Shown: positions 31,649-44,366 of the stretch, in pieces
Numbering within the stretch: the stretch's first letter is position 1
Layout of the letters: every line of letters starts with the position of its first letter
Assembly: GCA_029465975.1 (NCBI GenBank)
Contig: CM055728.1
Span: forward strand, 26,062,851 to 26,126,850
From: Dallia pectoralis
Lineage: Eukaryota > Chordata > Actinopteri > Esociformes > Umbridae
Direction: 5' to 3'
DNA: 64,000 nt
The notes under the pieces: generated by a model
Told to the model about the DNA's origin: nothing
Database searches by the model: none
The model's input: the letters and a program-made list of their open reading frames with translations, nothing else
Program-made: the position numbers and the translations under genes

Positions 31649-34545
31649 TGGAGACAGTATTAAGAGCATTTATACACAGTTGAAATACAACTGGACAGTG
31701 TGCACAAGATGAGAAACGAGTGGTGAGCCGATGAATGCAGAAACTGCAAGTCATTTAATACAAGTGTCTGCCAACGGACTCACATGGAGAAGTGTATACA
31801 AAATACATAGATTTACAGTTGATGTAGACATTGAGTGTGTCAGTATATCTAGACTGCACTAGTGCCGCTGCCTAGTGTGCAGTTTGGAGGTGGCTTAATC
31901 TGTTGAGTCCTTAGTGTCTTTCTGGGAAAAATGGATTGTTACTTTTGGGGATCAGGTAGGACATTGACGTAGGGCAGCTGGCAGCTAAAGATCCATTCTG
32001 CTGTATACACAATGACTTGATGGATGTGACGCACCGGATCAGGGTGGATCAGCAGTTGTTTTTCTCTGGTTACCTCGGGTACTACATCAACTGGGGTGTG
32101 CCTTGTTTGGGGACATCTGTGGTGTTTGGCCTCCCAGCGACGGTGGAAAATAGACCCCGGTGATCTGAAGGATTCGGACAAATGAACAGCCGAGCCCAGA
32201 ATCTCTACGGTTCCGTCTGTTAGGTTCCAGGTTATTTTGTGAGACGACTAGTTCAGAGATCGGAACAGGATCATGCTTCACATCCAGTGAGCACCAGCAA
32301 GGAACACAGGAGAGGAACGAAGGAAGCCGTGCATGTTTATTTTGATTGTGGCCAAATTAAGAAACATGGAAGAATCTTGTTTTGCTTCCCCATGTCCCCT
32401 GGGCCTATATAGAAGTACGTTATGAACGCCTGAGGAATTAACTGGTATCTAAATGCGACCAAAACAAGTGGTAAAGCGCATCAATATGCAAAACCTGTTA
32501 AGATTGCACAATCCACAATCACCACCATGTCACAGTCGGCCAGCAAACTTGAACAACATGTTCTAACTGAACTGATCTCGAAACCAGAGGTGAACACAAG
32601 CAAAGACATCTAAAGTATAATCATAACCTATAGAGCAGAACACAAATGCCAAACATTGGGCATATCAGCTGGGCAACTTGATTGTTGTAATGAATGTGAC
32701 GGCAAAATAAATATCTGCTTGTTCTCTTCTTTCCCTGGAATGTATTCTAGAAGTGGCCTCCTGACTTTCTGATGCGGGCTTGACATCCCACACAGCTGCA
32801 TCACGTCATGTTGCCTCAGCCTAGTCCTCTCCCAGAACTCTACAGGAAGTGGATGTGGGCGTCAAGATATTCGATTTGCTGAGTGGAAAATGAAAAGGTT
32901 TTAAGCAAAGGCACAATATTCCACATTAACAAACGGCTTTAGCAGGTTCAGGTAAACATCATGGTGTGGTATTAAAAAAACGAATGAACCAGCACATGAC
33001 TATAATATAATACTATAATATAATACTCTGTAGTAAATGGAAATTCAGGCCTGACAGTCAATTAATGAACAAACTCCATCGCACACCTGCGAGTGATAGG
33101 TGCGTAGGATAACAGGACCCAGTATGTCGTATCAGTAAATTGAAGATTCCCGCACACTGTCATAACTTGCAAATAAAATAAAATTTACAGGCCTGGCAGT
33201 CAACCATTTATTTAGCAAGTAACTACATGAGAACCAACTAGCATGGCAAACTAGAAACCAGCTCTACAGCCCATTCCCATTTATGTAGCCAATACTGCCC
33301 ATATTATAACTTCTCATACAAGCATACACTTTGTGTCCAAGGTGCTTGGATGCTAGTTGGATGTTGGGGTTCCCATTAATAAACTAAAATCAGAGACAGT
33401 AATCCGAGGAGCAATATAGATCAAAAGAATCAGAGATGTGCTCTGTGCAGAACCACAGTATTCACCGTTTTACATATGTGGAGGCAAGTAAAGCTGGTGC
33501 ACAAAACTTCTCTTTACACAACAACCCAGTCATAGAGGAGTAAAATCAGTTCTGGAGACAAACATCTGTTGTGTCATGGACAGGAATCTTGATCTCGATC
33601 TCAACCCAGATAAATGTTGCAGAGGTCCAATATGGTTGCCATCTACTCACATACAAAGGTGTTAAGCCTGTTTCTGGCAAGAACAAGGCAATCATTGAGA
33701 TGTTATCTATGAGGTCTAGTGGTTTCTCAGAATCACAAGTTACCCATGCCAACACATTGCATGCTAAATTGAGTTTACGGTTCCCTTGGATGGACCTTTA
33801 AAAATCGACAATGCAGAATGTATCAAAGAATATGATGTCCCGACTATGAAGGTACTCTCATCACAGAGTTGAGAAACAACAGTGTGAAACTCTGGCCTGA
33901 CGCCTCTCGCTCAGCGATGCACCAGTTAAAATGTGCTGCGCAACCTGCCAAGAGATGGGTTACCATCACCTGCTCAGCAACTGACTCGAATCCCATGGCT
34001 GAAGTCACATTTACTCCAAACGTGGAATCTCGGGTACATGCAGCTAACAGAATCCAGACATGGGAAGAAAGTGCACAACGACAACCCAGCAAGGAACCCT
34101 GACACCTCATCTACAAAGTCAAACTGTAATCAAATTCCCATGTACCGAGGCAACTCACCAAAACTTTTCACATCCACAGCCCAAACGCAAAGTAAAGTCT
34201 GGGAGTACGCCCAGGAAGATGACAGCATTGCTTCTCATCCAGGAAAGAACCACATCCTAGTTACAAAGGCTTTTATTTAGTATGTTGTGACACGCCCCTG
34301 ACTCCTCCAGGTTTTTCTTGTAATTGTGTGGTTGGATGGGAAATACAGCTGCATGTTCCTTTGCCGAGTTACAAGGTCACTACTGACGGATGGTGGATAG
34401 GTCACAGGAGTTAGTGATATGAAACTGATTGCTAGCTACCAAAATTAAGCACCATATTTTGGCAAGTTTAATTGTTTCCTCATGATTACACACAACCACA
34501 TCGGAGTTGGATGAGGACCAGTGGTACTTCAGCAATGCAAATATA

Positions 34546-34781
34546 CAGTCGCGCACAAAAGTGAGTACACCCCTCACATTTTTGTAAAAAGATGATTTTA
34601 TCTTTTCATGTGACAACACTGAAGAAATGACACTTTGCTACAATGTAAAGTAGTGAGTGTAGAGCTTGTATAACAGTGCACATTTGCTGTCCCAGGTGTC
34701 ATTTATTCGGTGTTGTCACATGAAAAGATAAAATCAAATATTTACAAAGGGAGCTCACCCCTTACCTTTTGTGAGATACTG
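34546..34781. mobile_element. Tc1/mariner-type MITE, 236 bp
   Basis: The ends are CAGTCGCGCACAAAAG on the left and, on the opposite strand, CAGTATCTCACAAAAG on the right. Each is flanked by TA, the Tc1 target duplication. The inverted repeats run about 85 bases each and share a near-identical core (GATTTTATCTTTTCATGTGA then CAACAC). There is only a short spacer and no transposase, so the copy was moved in trans. This matches a common fish Tc1 family beginning with a GTGAGTACACCCCTC motif. Confidence 0.88.
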
Positions 34782-36939
34782 TACATACAGTACTTTGGCT
34801 TACAGTTTGTTGATCTATGATTTATAGTTTTTTTAACCCCTAGTAAGATATGCAGTCCAAGCTCATCTGTGATTCAGCTAATGTTTGTTTATCAGGTGTT
34901 TATGCTGCTGGGCTTCTAGGCCAGCATAAAATAACTACTTCCCATAAGGGCCAGAGGGTACATTAATCAATATTTCCTCCAGTATATATACACACTGGGA
35001 CAGCTTAGCAACCAGAACAAAGCCAGAGACAATCTAAACTCGCTTTCATTTGTTGCAGACCCCAGATCCCCAGGCGCCCCACTTTTTAATCTACTGGATG
35101 AACACATCCAGATAAATGAAAGACATGTACAGCAAGATATATTCAAAACAAATCCGTCAGTCACGACCACATGTATACTGCGTGTATTTTCTCAGAAACG
35201 CCCGTTTGTAGTAACACATTGTAGTCGCTAATAAAATCTATTTTCATGAGTCCATTTCAATACCAATGTATTGCTGAGTGATCTGTTTAATCGCATGCTG
35301 CCGGGTAATACGCAAAGGGGTGGATACAGTGTAGAATGTGTGCATTTAGAACAGTGGAGCCCATTTTCACACGAATCCCCAAAATAGTAAAAGAACAACA
35401 GGCTGTATCGAGTACCATCATCAGATAAATAAAACATACGAAATCCTGTTCACACACAACGCCCTCAACTCGCTTACAGTCATTTCCCGAACACACAACC
35501 AGCGAAAGAATCTGCATTTGACACTATTTCTACTGTAGCATATTTAGTATTCGCTACTGTAACAGAAATACAAAAAACACCAACCTTAAATGCTCAGCTT
35601 TCTTATCCACCTTATAAATTAAGATTCTGGGCTTGTCTGCAACCCGCACCGTACATATTAATAATTAACTTCGCAGGAAAAACTAACGCACTCTCCAAAA
35701 CCGGGAATGTTTGTCTGTCTGGCATTCTGAGGGAACAACCGGGAGGTTCCGTCTTAGAACAGCTGTTTCCAAAATGGAGTTACCATCCAGACGGCCAATC
35801 AGACGCCGCCTCATGATCCAGGCTTCAGTTAACTATGGCTTTGTCTCTCACAACTTCAAATATGGAAACACTTAGGCTGCTGTCTGTGACAAATGTAAGT
35901 ACCAGGTTCAAATCTAAGCTCTCATATTGCAGAGCCAATTTATAAGCTAGGAATGTAATTACACTAATTATTTTAATCAGTTATGTTTACTTCATGGTAT
36001 TTGTTTGGCTCTACCCATGCAATCCATCTTCTGTTGTTCATGTGAAGTTTTTGTGGAACACATACTGAAATGGACAATGGCATTTATTCATCTTCATTAT
36101 TTTGATCAACATTGATATTTTGAAGACATGTTTTGGGTACAGATCATAAAAAAGAAATACGCTACACCATTGTGAAATTTGACTTAATAACAAAATAATA
36201 TATACATATATGTATTTGTGTGTGTACAGTATATATAAACACTTTGGCCATCGATAACTATATACCAGTATATATATATACATTAAAGGAGTTGATCTGT
36301 ACAATATAACTTCTCTTATTGGCCTAATGCCAGTCTTAAAATATTTGGCAAACAATGACATATTGTTTTACAAAGACATACAGTAAGGATAAGCAGGACT
36401 CCCCATGTGGATGTTTTACACACCCTGGATAAAAGGTGAAATCTGGTAACGCAAACCTGTACGGCTCATATCCCAGATAACCATGCCTAGTTATCGACTG
36501 AAAAACAATAAAGCTATATAATTCAACATGTTTTAAGTCATCATGCTTGATATGCTTGCAGCAAACCTGCCCTGTTATATTGCTTTAAAGCCAACAAGAC
36601 ATATTGCAGGTATCTATCCATAATGTTACATAGGCCCCTGAAAAAGAACAAACTCAAACATGTTTAAAATAATGCAAGGCAGTTTCACATATTCAACTAT
36701 TCTATGTCATCAAAACGTCACTGTAAGCTATCTTAACATTTGTATGTAGGCTACTGTTTCTGAATATCATACAACTACCCACTATTCACAGTGTTAGTGG
36801 ATGAAATAAAATCAGAATGACTGAGTGATAACGGTTCAAAACTAGTAAAACAAATCATAATATGAAAGAATACACATCTTGCTTTGGTGTCCGAACAGAA
36901 GGCTTGACAGCTCGCCGTAACTCACACGTTATCTGTTTT

Positions 36940-37080
36940 GAGTGGCTAGCTGGTTAAAGTTCCGGAAGGCTCTGTATACATGCTAAACTTGTATGCTAAC
37001 CACTTACTGTACTGAGAGTGGCTTTGGATAACAGAGGTATACTTGTATGGCTAAATACACATTAGACACATTAGATTTTT
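36940..37080 (+). mobile_element. Possible SINE remnant
   Basis: GAGTGGCTAGCTGGTTAAAG resembles a SINE head, and GTGGCTTTGGATAACAGAGG resembles the common fish SINE tail (GCTTTGGATAAAAGCG). It is decayed, and the match is by eye. Confidence 0.35.
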
Positions 37081-37589
37081 AACACCTTGCACATCTTAAG
37101 CTAAGAAGATTAAGGCAAAGTATAGACTGGTTATAACTAGTTTGTGCTGTTCGATGACCATGTAGGCGAAGCCACTTAGCATTTTCAGCGAAACTAAGAA
37201 GAAAGTGTATGTGTTTAAGTGGTATTATTAAGGGGCACGCTTAAACAAATCCTCAAAGGGAAATGGAATGGAGATGCGAGCTGTTTAAATCTGAGACACA
37301 CTTAGAACTACTTAATGAGTAAACATGCATTAGAAGTTTGTGTCACACCCCCTTGCTAATAACCTGAAGCAGACTCATGCTTGGCCATGGAGTCTCACAG
37401 TATTTCTAGTCTAGATTTAGGATCAGATTCCTTTTGTCAATTAAAATGTTTTCCTTACGATCTCAAAGCTAAAACCGATTCTACACTGACATTCAAATTT
37501 GAATAAATTTGCAGACAAAACAATTGGAGTAAGTGCACAACAAGTTCACCACCTCGCAGGCTATGGGATATGAATCACTTACTTTTTGG

Positions 37590-37695
37590 TTACAGTTCCG
37601 ACACAACTAGGCTTCCTGCTGTCAGTAACCAAAAGGTAGCAGGTTCAAATCCTATAGCATGCATGATGAAGAACCCAATAAAACTCTTTTGCTAA
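37590..37695 (+). mobile_element. tRNA-derived SINE fragment
   Basis: CAGTAACCAAAAGGTAGCAG followed by GTTCAAATCCTA contains a good RNA polymerase III B box (GGTTCAAATCC) in the context seen in fish HpaI-like SINEs. The A-box half is diverged. Confidence 0.5.
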
Positions 37696-37874
37696 CCTAA
37701 GACATAAATGCATTTTTCTAAAAAGGTCTTTCCTCTTTGGTCCCAGATAGCTTTGTGTTGCTTAACCAACTCATATGGTCACTGTCACATCAATGACAAC
37801 AGCCGTTGGCAAAACTTCACAAACATTTCAGGGACCCGAGTGATGTCCTAGCAGTGATTAAAAAAGACTACTGG

Positions 37875-38159
37875 TCAGTAACAGTAATAGAGCTGAGAAC
37901 GTAGCCCCCTGAAGCTGTCTTCATCCTGGCCACCCCTGGCAGTCTGCTCCCCTTCAAACATCATGGAGTCTGGGAGAACTACGCCCTCTAGAGGATCTGG
38001 CTGACAGAACTCCACGACAAACTCCTCCTCCGAGTCCAGCAATATCTTTGACCAGGCGGACAGGTCAAGGTGACCTGCCGCCCCACCGTACTCTGCAGGC
38101 AGAACAGACTGAGGGATGTGACGCTGCAGCGAGAGCATGTCGGATCCATGGAGAATGTA
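37875..38159 (-). CDS. ttpal: ttpal last coding exon 5
   Basis: Encodes YILHGSDMLSLQRHIPQSVL, then the LPAEYGG block typical of CRAL-TRIO ends, EEEFVVEFCQP and SQLYYCY. TGA stop at 37875-37877. Acceptor TTTTCCATACAG. Confidence 0.95.
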   Translation of the reverse strand, partial: YILHGSDMLSLQRHIPQSVLPAEYGGAAGHLDLSAWSKILLDSEEEFVVEFCQPDPLEGVVLPDSMMFEGEQTARGGQDEDSFRGLRSQLYYCY

Positions 38160-38398
38160 CTGTATGGAAAATAGAGGCAATCATGTTTGGCTGACGGTTT
38201 CACACAATAACAAAAGAGCTTGAAGTGCTTTAAGGCAGTTAAATATTCATTGCATTAGGTTAATTCACGATGGGTATGTGCATTGGCAAATCTGTCTGCA
38301 GTTATCAATTATAATCAGTTATAAAAATACTGTGTATAGAAGTAGGATAGGAAACATTATGTTAAACACTGTAGGCACATTTGGATTTTTATGATTCA

Positions 38399-38457
<59 letters not shown>

Positions 38458-40535
38458 CTTTTGTAACTAATACTTCTGTTTTTTAAGTTATACAAAACAA
38501 CTCCTAGATCTTAAATTATTGATAAATGCATATAAAATAGTCATTCTTGATGACCCATTACTCAATTAAGCTTAAAACGAACCTAAACAGATCAAACTGA
38601 ATAAGTTCCCTACAATCATACATTGGCATTGAAAAATATTTCAGGCCAATTTCAACAGGAAGGTAAATGAGGACAGAATGTATTCATCCATAGCAGCTGT
38701 CACTTTTTTACCATTGAATGGTAAAAAAAAGTATTATAGAATATTTGTTTGCTTACTACATCTTTTGTGTGTGTGCTATTATTATAATTATTTTGCAAAA
38801 CATTTATATGGGCACACAAAAGAGAATGTGCCCTTAGGGTCTATTCCCTGATTAAACAGAGGTGAACAGAGGAAAATTTAGAAGATAACAATTTAGAAGA
38901 GGATAAAAAATTAGAAGAGAAAACTCACCCGCTCTGCCATCTTCTCTTTCAGAAAAGGCTTAATTATAGCAAAGATCCCTTTGAAAATCCGGGGTTCATT
39001 TACAATGTTTACAGCTTTGATACGTATTGGAAAGCTATCCTGAAATGCAAAATTACAATTACAATGTCTTTACATCATCGACAAAAGACAATAACCAAGA
39101 GCATCCATTTTCAGGTTGTGAATTCAATCAAAATATAAAGATATGTTAAGATAAATATTCAAAATAAATCTCTGTGTTTTTTTGATCATGCTGTCATGGG
39201 TGAAGAACATCTCAACTGATTTAACAGATCAATTGCAAAGTATTTGATGGATTACCTGAAGGATGCTAACAACCTTCTTGGCCAGAAATGGGCCAGGATT
39301 GGATGCTTGGGAAAAGCCCACCCCAGTGTAGTCTGCTAAGATGACTATCCCATTAACCTGAGTTTCTTCGGGCTGAATTAACTTCTCCAGAGTTAGGTAA
39401 ATTGCTCGGATGTTGTCCTCAAACGGATAGTCGTTTGCTTTCCATTTACCTGTTGTAAAATATTTAGCAAAAATGAAAAAGGTAAATCGGGTTTCAAGGT
39501 GTACTAAAACAATCTATAGATGTTTATGAGTAGCTATGAATTTCTGGCTTCATACTGTTCACAGCACATAGAACGTCAGCAACGTAAGCAAATGTTCTTA
39601 TAACGCATGGTTGAAAAGCCACCGTAAATTTCTCTATAGTAAGAATTGAAAAAGTTTACTATAATTAATATTAATATCAAAAGTGCTCAAATGAAGTAAC
39701 AAAAACATTAGAGAGTCCTCAGACGAAGGAAGTTTATCAGAGATAGAAGTCTTATTGAACATTCAGCAGAAAGACAGTACTGTTTGCTAACCCACTAACC
39801 AGGTCTGAGACAGAGGATGTAGCGTCCATCAGGGTCTGGATGGGGAAGGACAGTGAGGAAACCCAGGTCTAACACATGTTTGACAGTGGACGGTTTTAGG
39901 TCCTGGAACACCTCAGGCCAGACCCGTCTGCTGCTGTGATAGTTGAGGAGCAGCTGCATGGCACGGTCATAGTCAAACTTCCTAGTGGACGGACAGGAAC
40001 AAGACATACTTGACATTATTTTTGATAGAATGAAATAAGATTTACTTGTCCATTATATGAAACCAAGGGCCATATAATTATTAGTATTAAATAATCCAAG
40101 TGTATAACTGATGAGTGATCGAGGATCAGCTTTGCCTTTTACACAATAATTTGATAACATGGAAGGGGGTCCTGATCCTTGATCAAACCTCCTACTGTAA
40201 AATGCCTGAGGCCAGTTTCACAGATGAATCAGGTGCATCACAAACTATGCTTCCTACCTAGCTCGTAGGAAGCGTAAGAGAAACGCATCGTCCAGCCTGG
40301 TCCGGAGGTTAGGCTGCTCTTTCAGCACCATATCTCTGAGGGCCTGCACATCTCTCAGCCTCCACTCTGGCTTCTCTTGGAGTTCCTCCAGGGCCTTGGT
40401 CACCAGCTCTGGGGTCAGAGTACAGGAGTAGATGGGTGGTGGAGGGCCGGGGAACCAGGGATCAGATTCTGGTGGATCCAGAGGAGAACCAAGATCAACT
40501 TGCCTCATAGGCTCGCTTTCTTCAGACATCATCAT
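37875..40535 (-). CDS. ttpal: Alpha-tocopherol transfer protein-like (CRAL-TRIO), five coding exons
   Basis: Predicted cytosolic carrier of hydrophobic ligands related to alpha-tocopherol transfer protein. Coding exons on the minus strand: 40535-40258, 39981-39800, 39449-39256, 39039-38929, 38159-37875. They sum to 1050 nt, 349 residues plus stop; human TTPAL has 342. A proline-rich leader (residues 20-36) precedes the CRAL-TRIO N-terminal helices (ELQEKPEWRLRDVQALRDMV, about 50-69; DDAFLLRFLRARKFDYDRA, 82-100). The lipid-binding domain spans about 120-290, with ENIRAIYLTLEKLI, ETQVNGIVILADY and NEPRIFKGIFAIIKPFLKEK nearly identical to human. The C-terminus SQLYYCY parallels SQLYSCY. Three in-frame Met codons open the frame; the third (40529) aligns with the human MSEES start. 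Confidence 0.96.
38398..38457. repeat. CA microsatellite
   Basis: About 29 perfect CA units in ttpal intron 4. The rest of that intron (38160-38928) shows nothing recognisable. Confidence 0.95.
38929..39039 (-). CDS. ttpal: ttpal coding exon 4
   Basis: Encodes DSFPIRIKAVNIVNEPRIFK through EKMAER, 37 residues, phase 0 at both ends. Acceptor TTTGCATTTCAG, donor GTGAGT. Confidence 0.95.
39256..39449 (-). CDS. ttpal: ttpal coding exon 3
   Basis: Encodes KWKANDYPFEDNIRAIYLTL through SILQ, the core of the CRAL-TRIO lipid-binding fold. Acceptor TTTTACAACAG, donor GTAATCC, phase 0 at its 3' end. Confidence 0.95.
39800..39981 (-). CDS. ttpal: ttpal coding exon 2
   Basis: Encodes KFDYDRAMQLLLNYHSSRRV through YILCLRP. 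NYHSxRRxWPEVF and GFLTVLPHxDP match human TTPAL. The donor is GTTAGT, slightly off consensus. Confidence 0.94.
40258..40535 (-). CDS. ttpal: ttpal coding exon 1
   Basis: Encodes the leader and the CRAL-TRIO N-terminal helices. The exon begins at 40540, five bases before the first ATG, after CTATTTTAG. The transcript start must therefore lie in an upstream non-coding exon, probably near 41.0 kb. Confidence 0.94.
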
Positions 40536-41047
40536 GGCCACTAAAATAGAAATGATCTCACATAAATGTCTGGATTGGAGGATGTAGACATTCTGTAGTC
40601 ATGTAAAAGAAAACAGGTCAGGGCAAAAACCTCAAGGCAGTGGAGCATAAAGAATGGCAAAATGAACACAGAGTATCAGTTAATATAAGGGTGTCAGCAA
40701 TAACCACTGTAGCCACAAAGTGCCCATTGTAGTCTTTTGTCTAGCATACTATAGCAAAAGCCACAGTGATAACAAATAAGTTGATGATTATTTATATGAT
40801 GTAAACACTGTACACATTACAAAATATTTCCTTATAATATGAGATTATAGCTGCGGTGCACCTAATGCTGCCAGTCACGCCTTCAAAATACCAACCAGAA
40901 TGCCAGTGGATTCAGTATTTGGAAGGTCGACTATCTTCTATCACCATTCCATGTCTATTTTCCAAAATCGTTGTTAGGACAAATGCTTGCTAAATCATCA
41001 CAGGGAGCGTCAACGACTAAACAAGAAACCTGCTACAGTCCACCGAC

Positions 41048-41055
41048 ACTTCCGG
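41048..41055 (-). promoter_or_regulatory. ttpal: ETS/GABP-like site in the putative ttpal promoter
   Basis: ACTTCCGG on the plus strand reads CCGGAAGT on the minus strand, a strong ETS-family site often found at housekeeping transcription starts. It is beside CpGs (GGGTCGCTCGAGATTCG) and about 0.5 kb upstream of the first ttpal coding exon. The promoter role is inferred. Confidence 0.4.
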
Positions 41056-41059
41056 GTCG

Positions 41060-44000
41060 CTCGAGATTCGTGATCTCTTTGGTTACTCTGTAGCATGTGA
41101 CGAACTGCGTCATTCTAATCAACATAATAACTTTTTTAGGCTTCAAGTTAGTCTACATTGTTTACCTGGTACTCAGGTGGTGATCTTGGTGTGGTGTGTT
41201 AGATGTTATTTAGACTTCAATGCAATATACTTATCTCCAAAACAGACTATTAGATGTATTTTGTTGTCCGTTGTCGGTATATATTAGCCTGTAGTATATA
41301 ATGTACATATTAAAAGTTTCTATTTCAAACTAGTATCCCATACTATTACATATATCGGCACCAGAGGACACCGCCAAAAACCGTTTAGTTGCGAAACAAA
41401 TGTTAAGACAAATTCATTTTTAAGAGATAAATGCTTCGAATGTCGTGACTAATAATACGTCTTAACAACGGAAACAAATCTATGCTCAAATAGGTCCGAT
41501 AGATGGTGCAATTGCACCACAAACACTGGATGAAATCACTACAATTGCTTGGACACACACACTTCTGACTTGTTTTTAAAACTGTTGGTGCAATTGCAAG
41601 CGAAAACTTTACAGAAAAACATCTCATGTGATTCTGTAATAATAATACCCCTGGTGTACAGTTGTCCTTTTGTCAATGCAATGTGACGCAATGGGTGTGG
41701 TAAATTATATGGCCATTATATATCAATGCCATGTGCTGTTCTTTGGCACGACAACGCATTTAGGGGTAATAATAATTACAACGATCATAGTAAATCATAG
41801 TTAGTGTTTTGAATCCTATATTGTGATTGGCTAAAAGCCGTCGTTTGCTTAAGGCCTGAGGGAGTTGGTAAAAGGACAATATGCAATGGCTAGAAGCTGT
41901 TCCTAGGCACCATGCATGTGGAGTGCCTGCACACCCTCTCATGAAGTATTAGGGTCATTTGAATACTGAATGTGATTGGCTTATAGTCATTGTAGATTAT
42001 AGGATATGTTTAGACATCATGTTTTGCAAAGTGTTTTTGTGACTTAATTTACTGACTTAATTGTTAATTGTGTGACTTAACCCACCACAGAAAATCTGAA
42101 ATAGAACTACATTTGGGGCATGCCACTGTTTTTATGGACACCAAATACACCAAAGGACCCTGTAGCAAAGTGTTCAACAGGATTCAGAAAATACAGAAAA
42201 AGCATGGCTCACAAACCAATGCTTGGGTTGTTTGACATGCAGTCTTTTAATTAGATTGTAAATGGCCAGTTGCTATGCAATTTATTAATTTGAATTGGCA
42301 GCATCCAAACATATGTTATGAAATGTATTTCCCTGACTTCTTCACTCGGATTTTGTGGATGTTAGGATGTTGATTATTTAAATGCCTTAAGTGATCTAAA
42401 ATCTCAGCTTCTTATCCAGCAGACACTCATTGGTTTAGTCTAATCACATGTGCCTTGTGACATGTAAAGGTCTACCCTTATAAGTATTTCAGAGTACAAT
42501 CTCAACCTAGTCATTCCAAACACTGAAATATCTGCATCTTTACTGCCAATTTTAAAGTTAAGACGCAACAACCCAGCTGAATAACCCTTTTTTGCTAAAA
42601 TTATATAAATTCAAACTTAATTGATATACAGTACATGTATATATATATAATGTACCAGAAGGTTGTTACATTTACCTATTTATCTTCAGGAGGTTACTGT
42701 AAGCATGGAAGGGAGACAAATGGACATCATTAAAGGCACCACTGGTGAGAAACAGATCACTGACTTGTTTTCTTTACTCAAGTGGAAAAATATGTGAGGC
42801 TTTGAAGTGAGGCGCTTGGCTTTCTTTCTCTGCTATCTGCAATAACTTTATGACATGGTATCAGTATGAAGAAACACACCCCGTGAACTAATTATCATGA
42901 CCAGGCATGGCCACGTAGGCCACATCTTTTAGTGTTTGTCTACACACAATAAATTCTACATCTGGCTGTTGGAACTAGTTTTAAAATGTCACAAAAAGTG
43001 TTAAGCAAAAGGTCCTCAGTAAAGAAACACTGGATATCATATTGCTCATTAGCCATTATCAATTGTATCTCCACTCTAATCTTCACTACTGTATGCTTTA
43101 GTGTGTAATTATGGCTTTGCATATTTTTGGTTATGTATTTTTTATATTATATTTTGTAACTATAATAAATGTGAGTACCACATATGTAAAAATAAACCTT
43201 GACATTTAATTCATTTTCACATTGTAAGGTGAAACATATTGCCCATCTGTCCAGTGAAAGGCAGTACAGAATGCAGGGCACAGTTTAACGTGACATACCA
43301 TGACAAAATTATATGGTCAAACAAAAATAAAATGCTAACATGTCAGAACAACTAAAATGCTTATATTTTGCAAATCCGAAAACAAATGCATTTATTTTAA
43401 GTAGGGAAACAGTGAATTCTCAACATGTGAATGCCTTGAAAAGGTATACAGTATATAGTATTAAATGTACCAAACTCTTTCAATTCACACATTTAAGCGT
43501 TTTACTACACAACTAAATAGCCAGTACTTATAGAAAATATCTTGAACCTGGATTTCTATGCAACTATCATATAGTAAGTTCAACAGAAAACCTTTCAAAG
43601 TATAATTTGGATTTTCAGAACCAACTGAATACATATAATGTACTGGAGCTTTGTCTGTCACATTATTTTATTACCTAAAAACATGACAATGTTGTCACAG
43701 TATTCTTATCTCTTGCTACAAGTCCTGTGTGACTATATTAATCAGCATGACTTGTACTGCCATTGACAAGAAATATCTTTCAAACAATGTGCAACATCAA
43801 GATCAGTATCTGCCTCCTCACAGAATGAAGGCCTGTTTGTAACATTGTAATATGATTAGGAAAACCTATCTAAAATGTATAATGTTACATTTTATTTTTC
43901 AATTCCTAGTTTGAATTCTTTGTTTAAGGGCATAGATAACCAAGACAAACTATATTAAAGAGCATATAATTTTGCCCACGAATAAGGTTGTTCTAGTAAT

Positions 44001-44223
44001 ATATCAGATTAATTGTTCACACTGTAATATGAATAGGCCTACCCCAGGTTAAACGACCACTGAATCCCAATTCCACAGTACACCTGAGATATATTAAAAA
44101 TATTGTTTATATTTCTCAAAATGTGAGAATTTTTATGCACCTTTGTGTGAACAAATAAAAACAAACAGAGAAACTGGCAAAAATGATTGTGAATGCTTTG
44201 TTGAATACGGTTCCAGCTCAGTG
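41060..44223. other. ttpal-hnf4a interval, no gene seen
   Basis: No exon, RNA gene or recognisable mobile element in about 3.1 kb. Part of it should be the hnf4a 3' UTR. Several TTTATT strings could be minus-strand poly(A) signals and none stands out. Confidence 0.55.
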
Positions 44224-44366
44224 TTAAAGAATTTCCTGCTTGGTGATGGTAGGCTGAGAGACAGAGCTTTGTTGCTTAGGTACCGTTGCTATAACTCCTT
44301 GAGCCATCTTATAGTGTTCTGAACTTGAAGCTGTGGGGGGAGAAGGAATTGGGGTTTCGGGAGTGG
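44224..44366 (-). CDS. hnf4a: hnf4a last coding exon 10
   Basis: Encodes TPETPIPSPPTASSSEHY through VSQPTITKQEIL and TAA at 44224-44226. This is the proline/serine-rich F domain. Acceptor TGCTGTGTTGCAG. Confidence 0.96.

Larger units (their letters stand above)
25336..37874. other. pkig 5' region and pkig-ttpal interval, no coding exon seen
   Basis: About 12.5 kb without a supportable coding exon. It may hold the non-coding 5' exons and promoter of pkig and the 3' UTR of ttpal. SERINC3, which lies here in human, was not seen. Recognisable items are listed separately: a LINE-like tail, microsatellites, a Tc1-type MITE and SINE pieces. GC- and CpG-richer spots near 30430-30540 and 35700-35830 (the latter with CCAATCAGA) are possible promoters, with no decisive evidence. 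Confidence 0.5.

Noticed and set aside
31939..32281. Overlapping minus-strand frames of 64-80 codons
   Set aside because: No recognisable family, no splice-site support and ordinary composition.
37620..37660. Functional tRNA gene
   Set aside because: Only a B box with a diverged 5' half; it fits a SINE fragment and no cloverleaf could be drawn.
25336..37874. SERINC3 between pkig and ttpal
   Set aside because: Looked for hydrophobic multi-pass exons with SERINC-like strings and found none.
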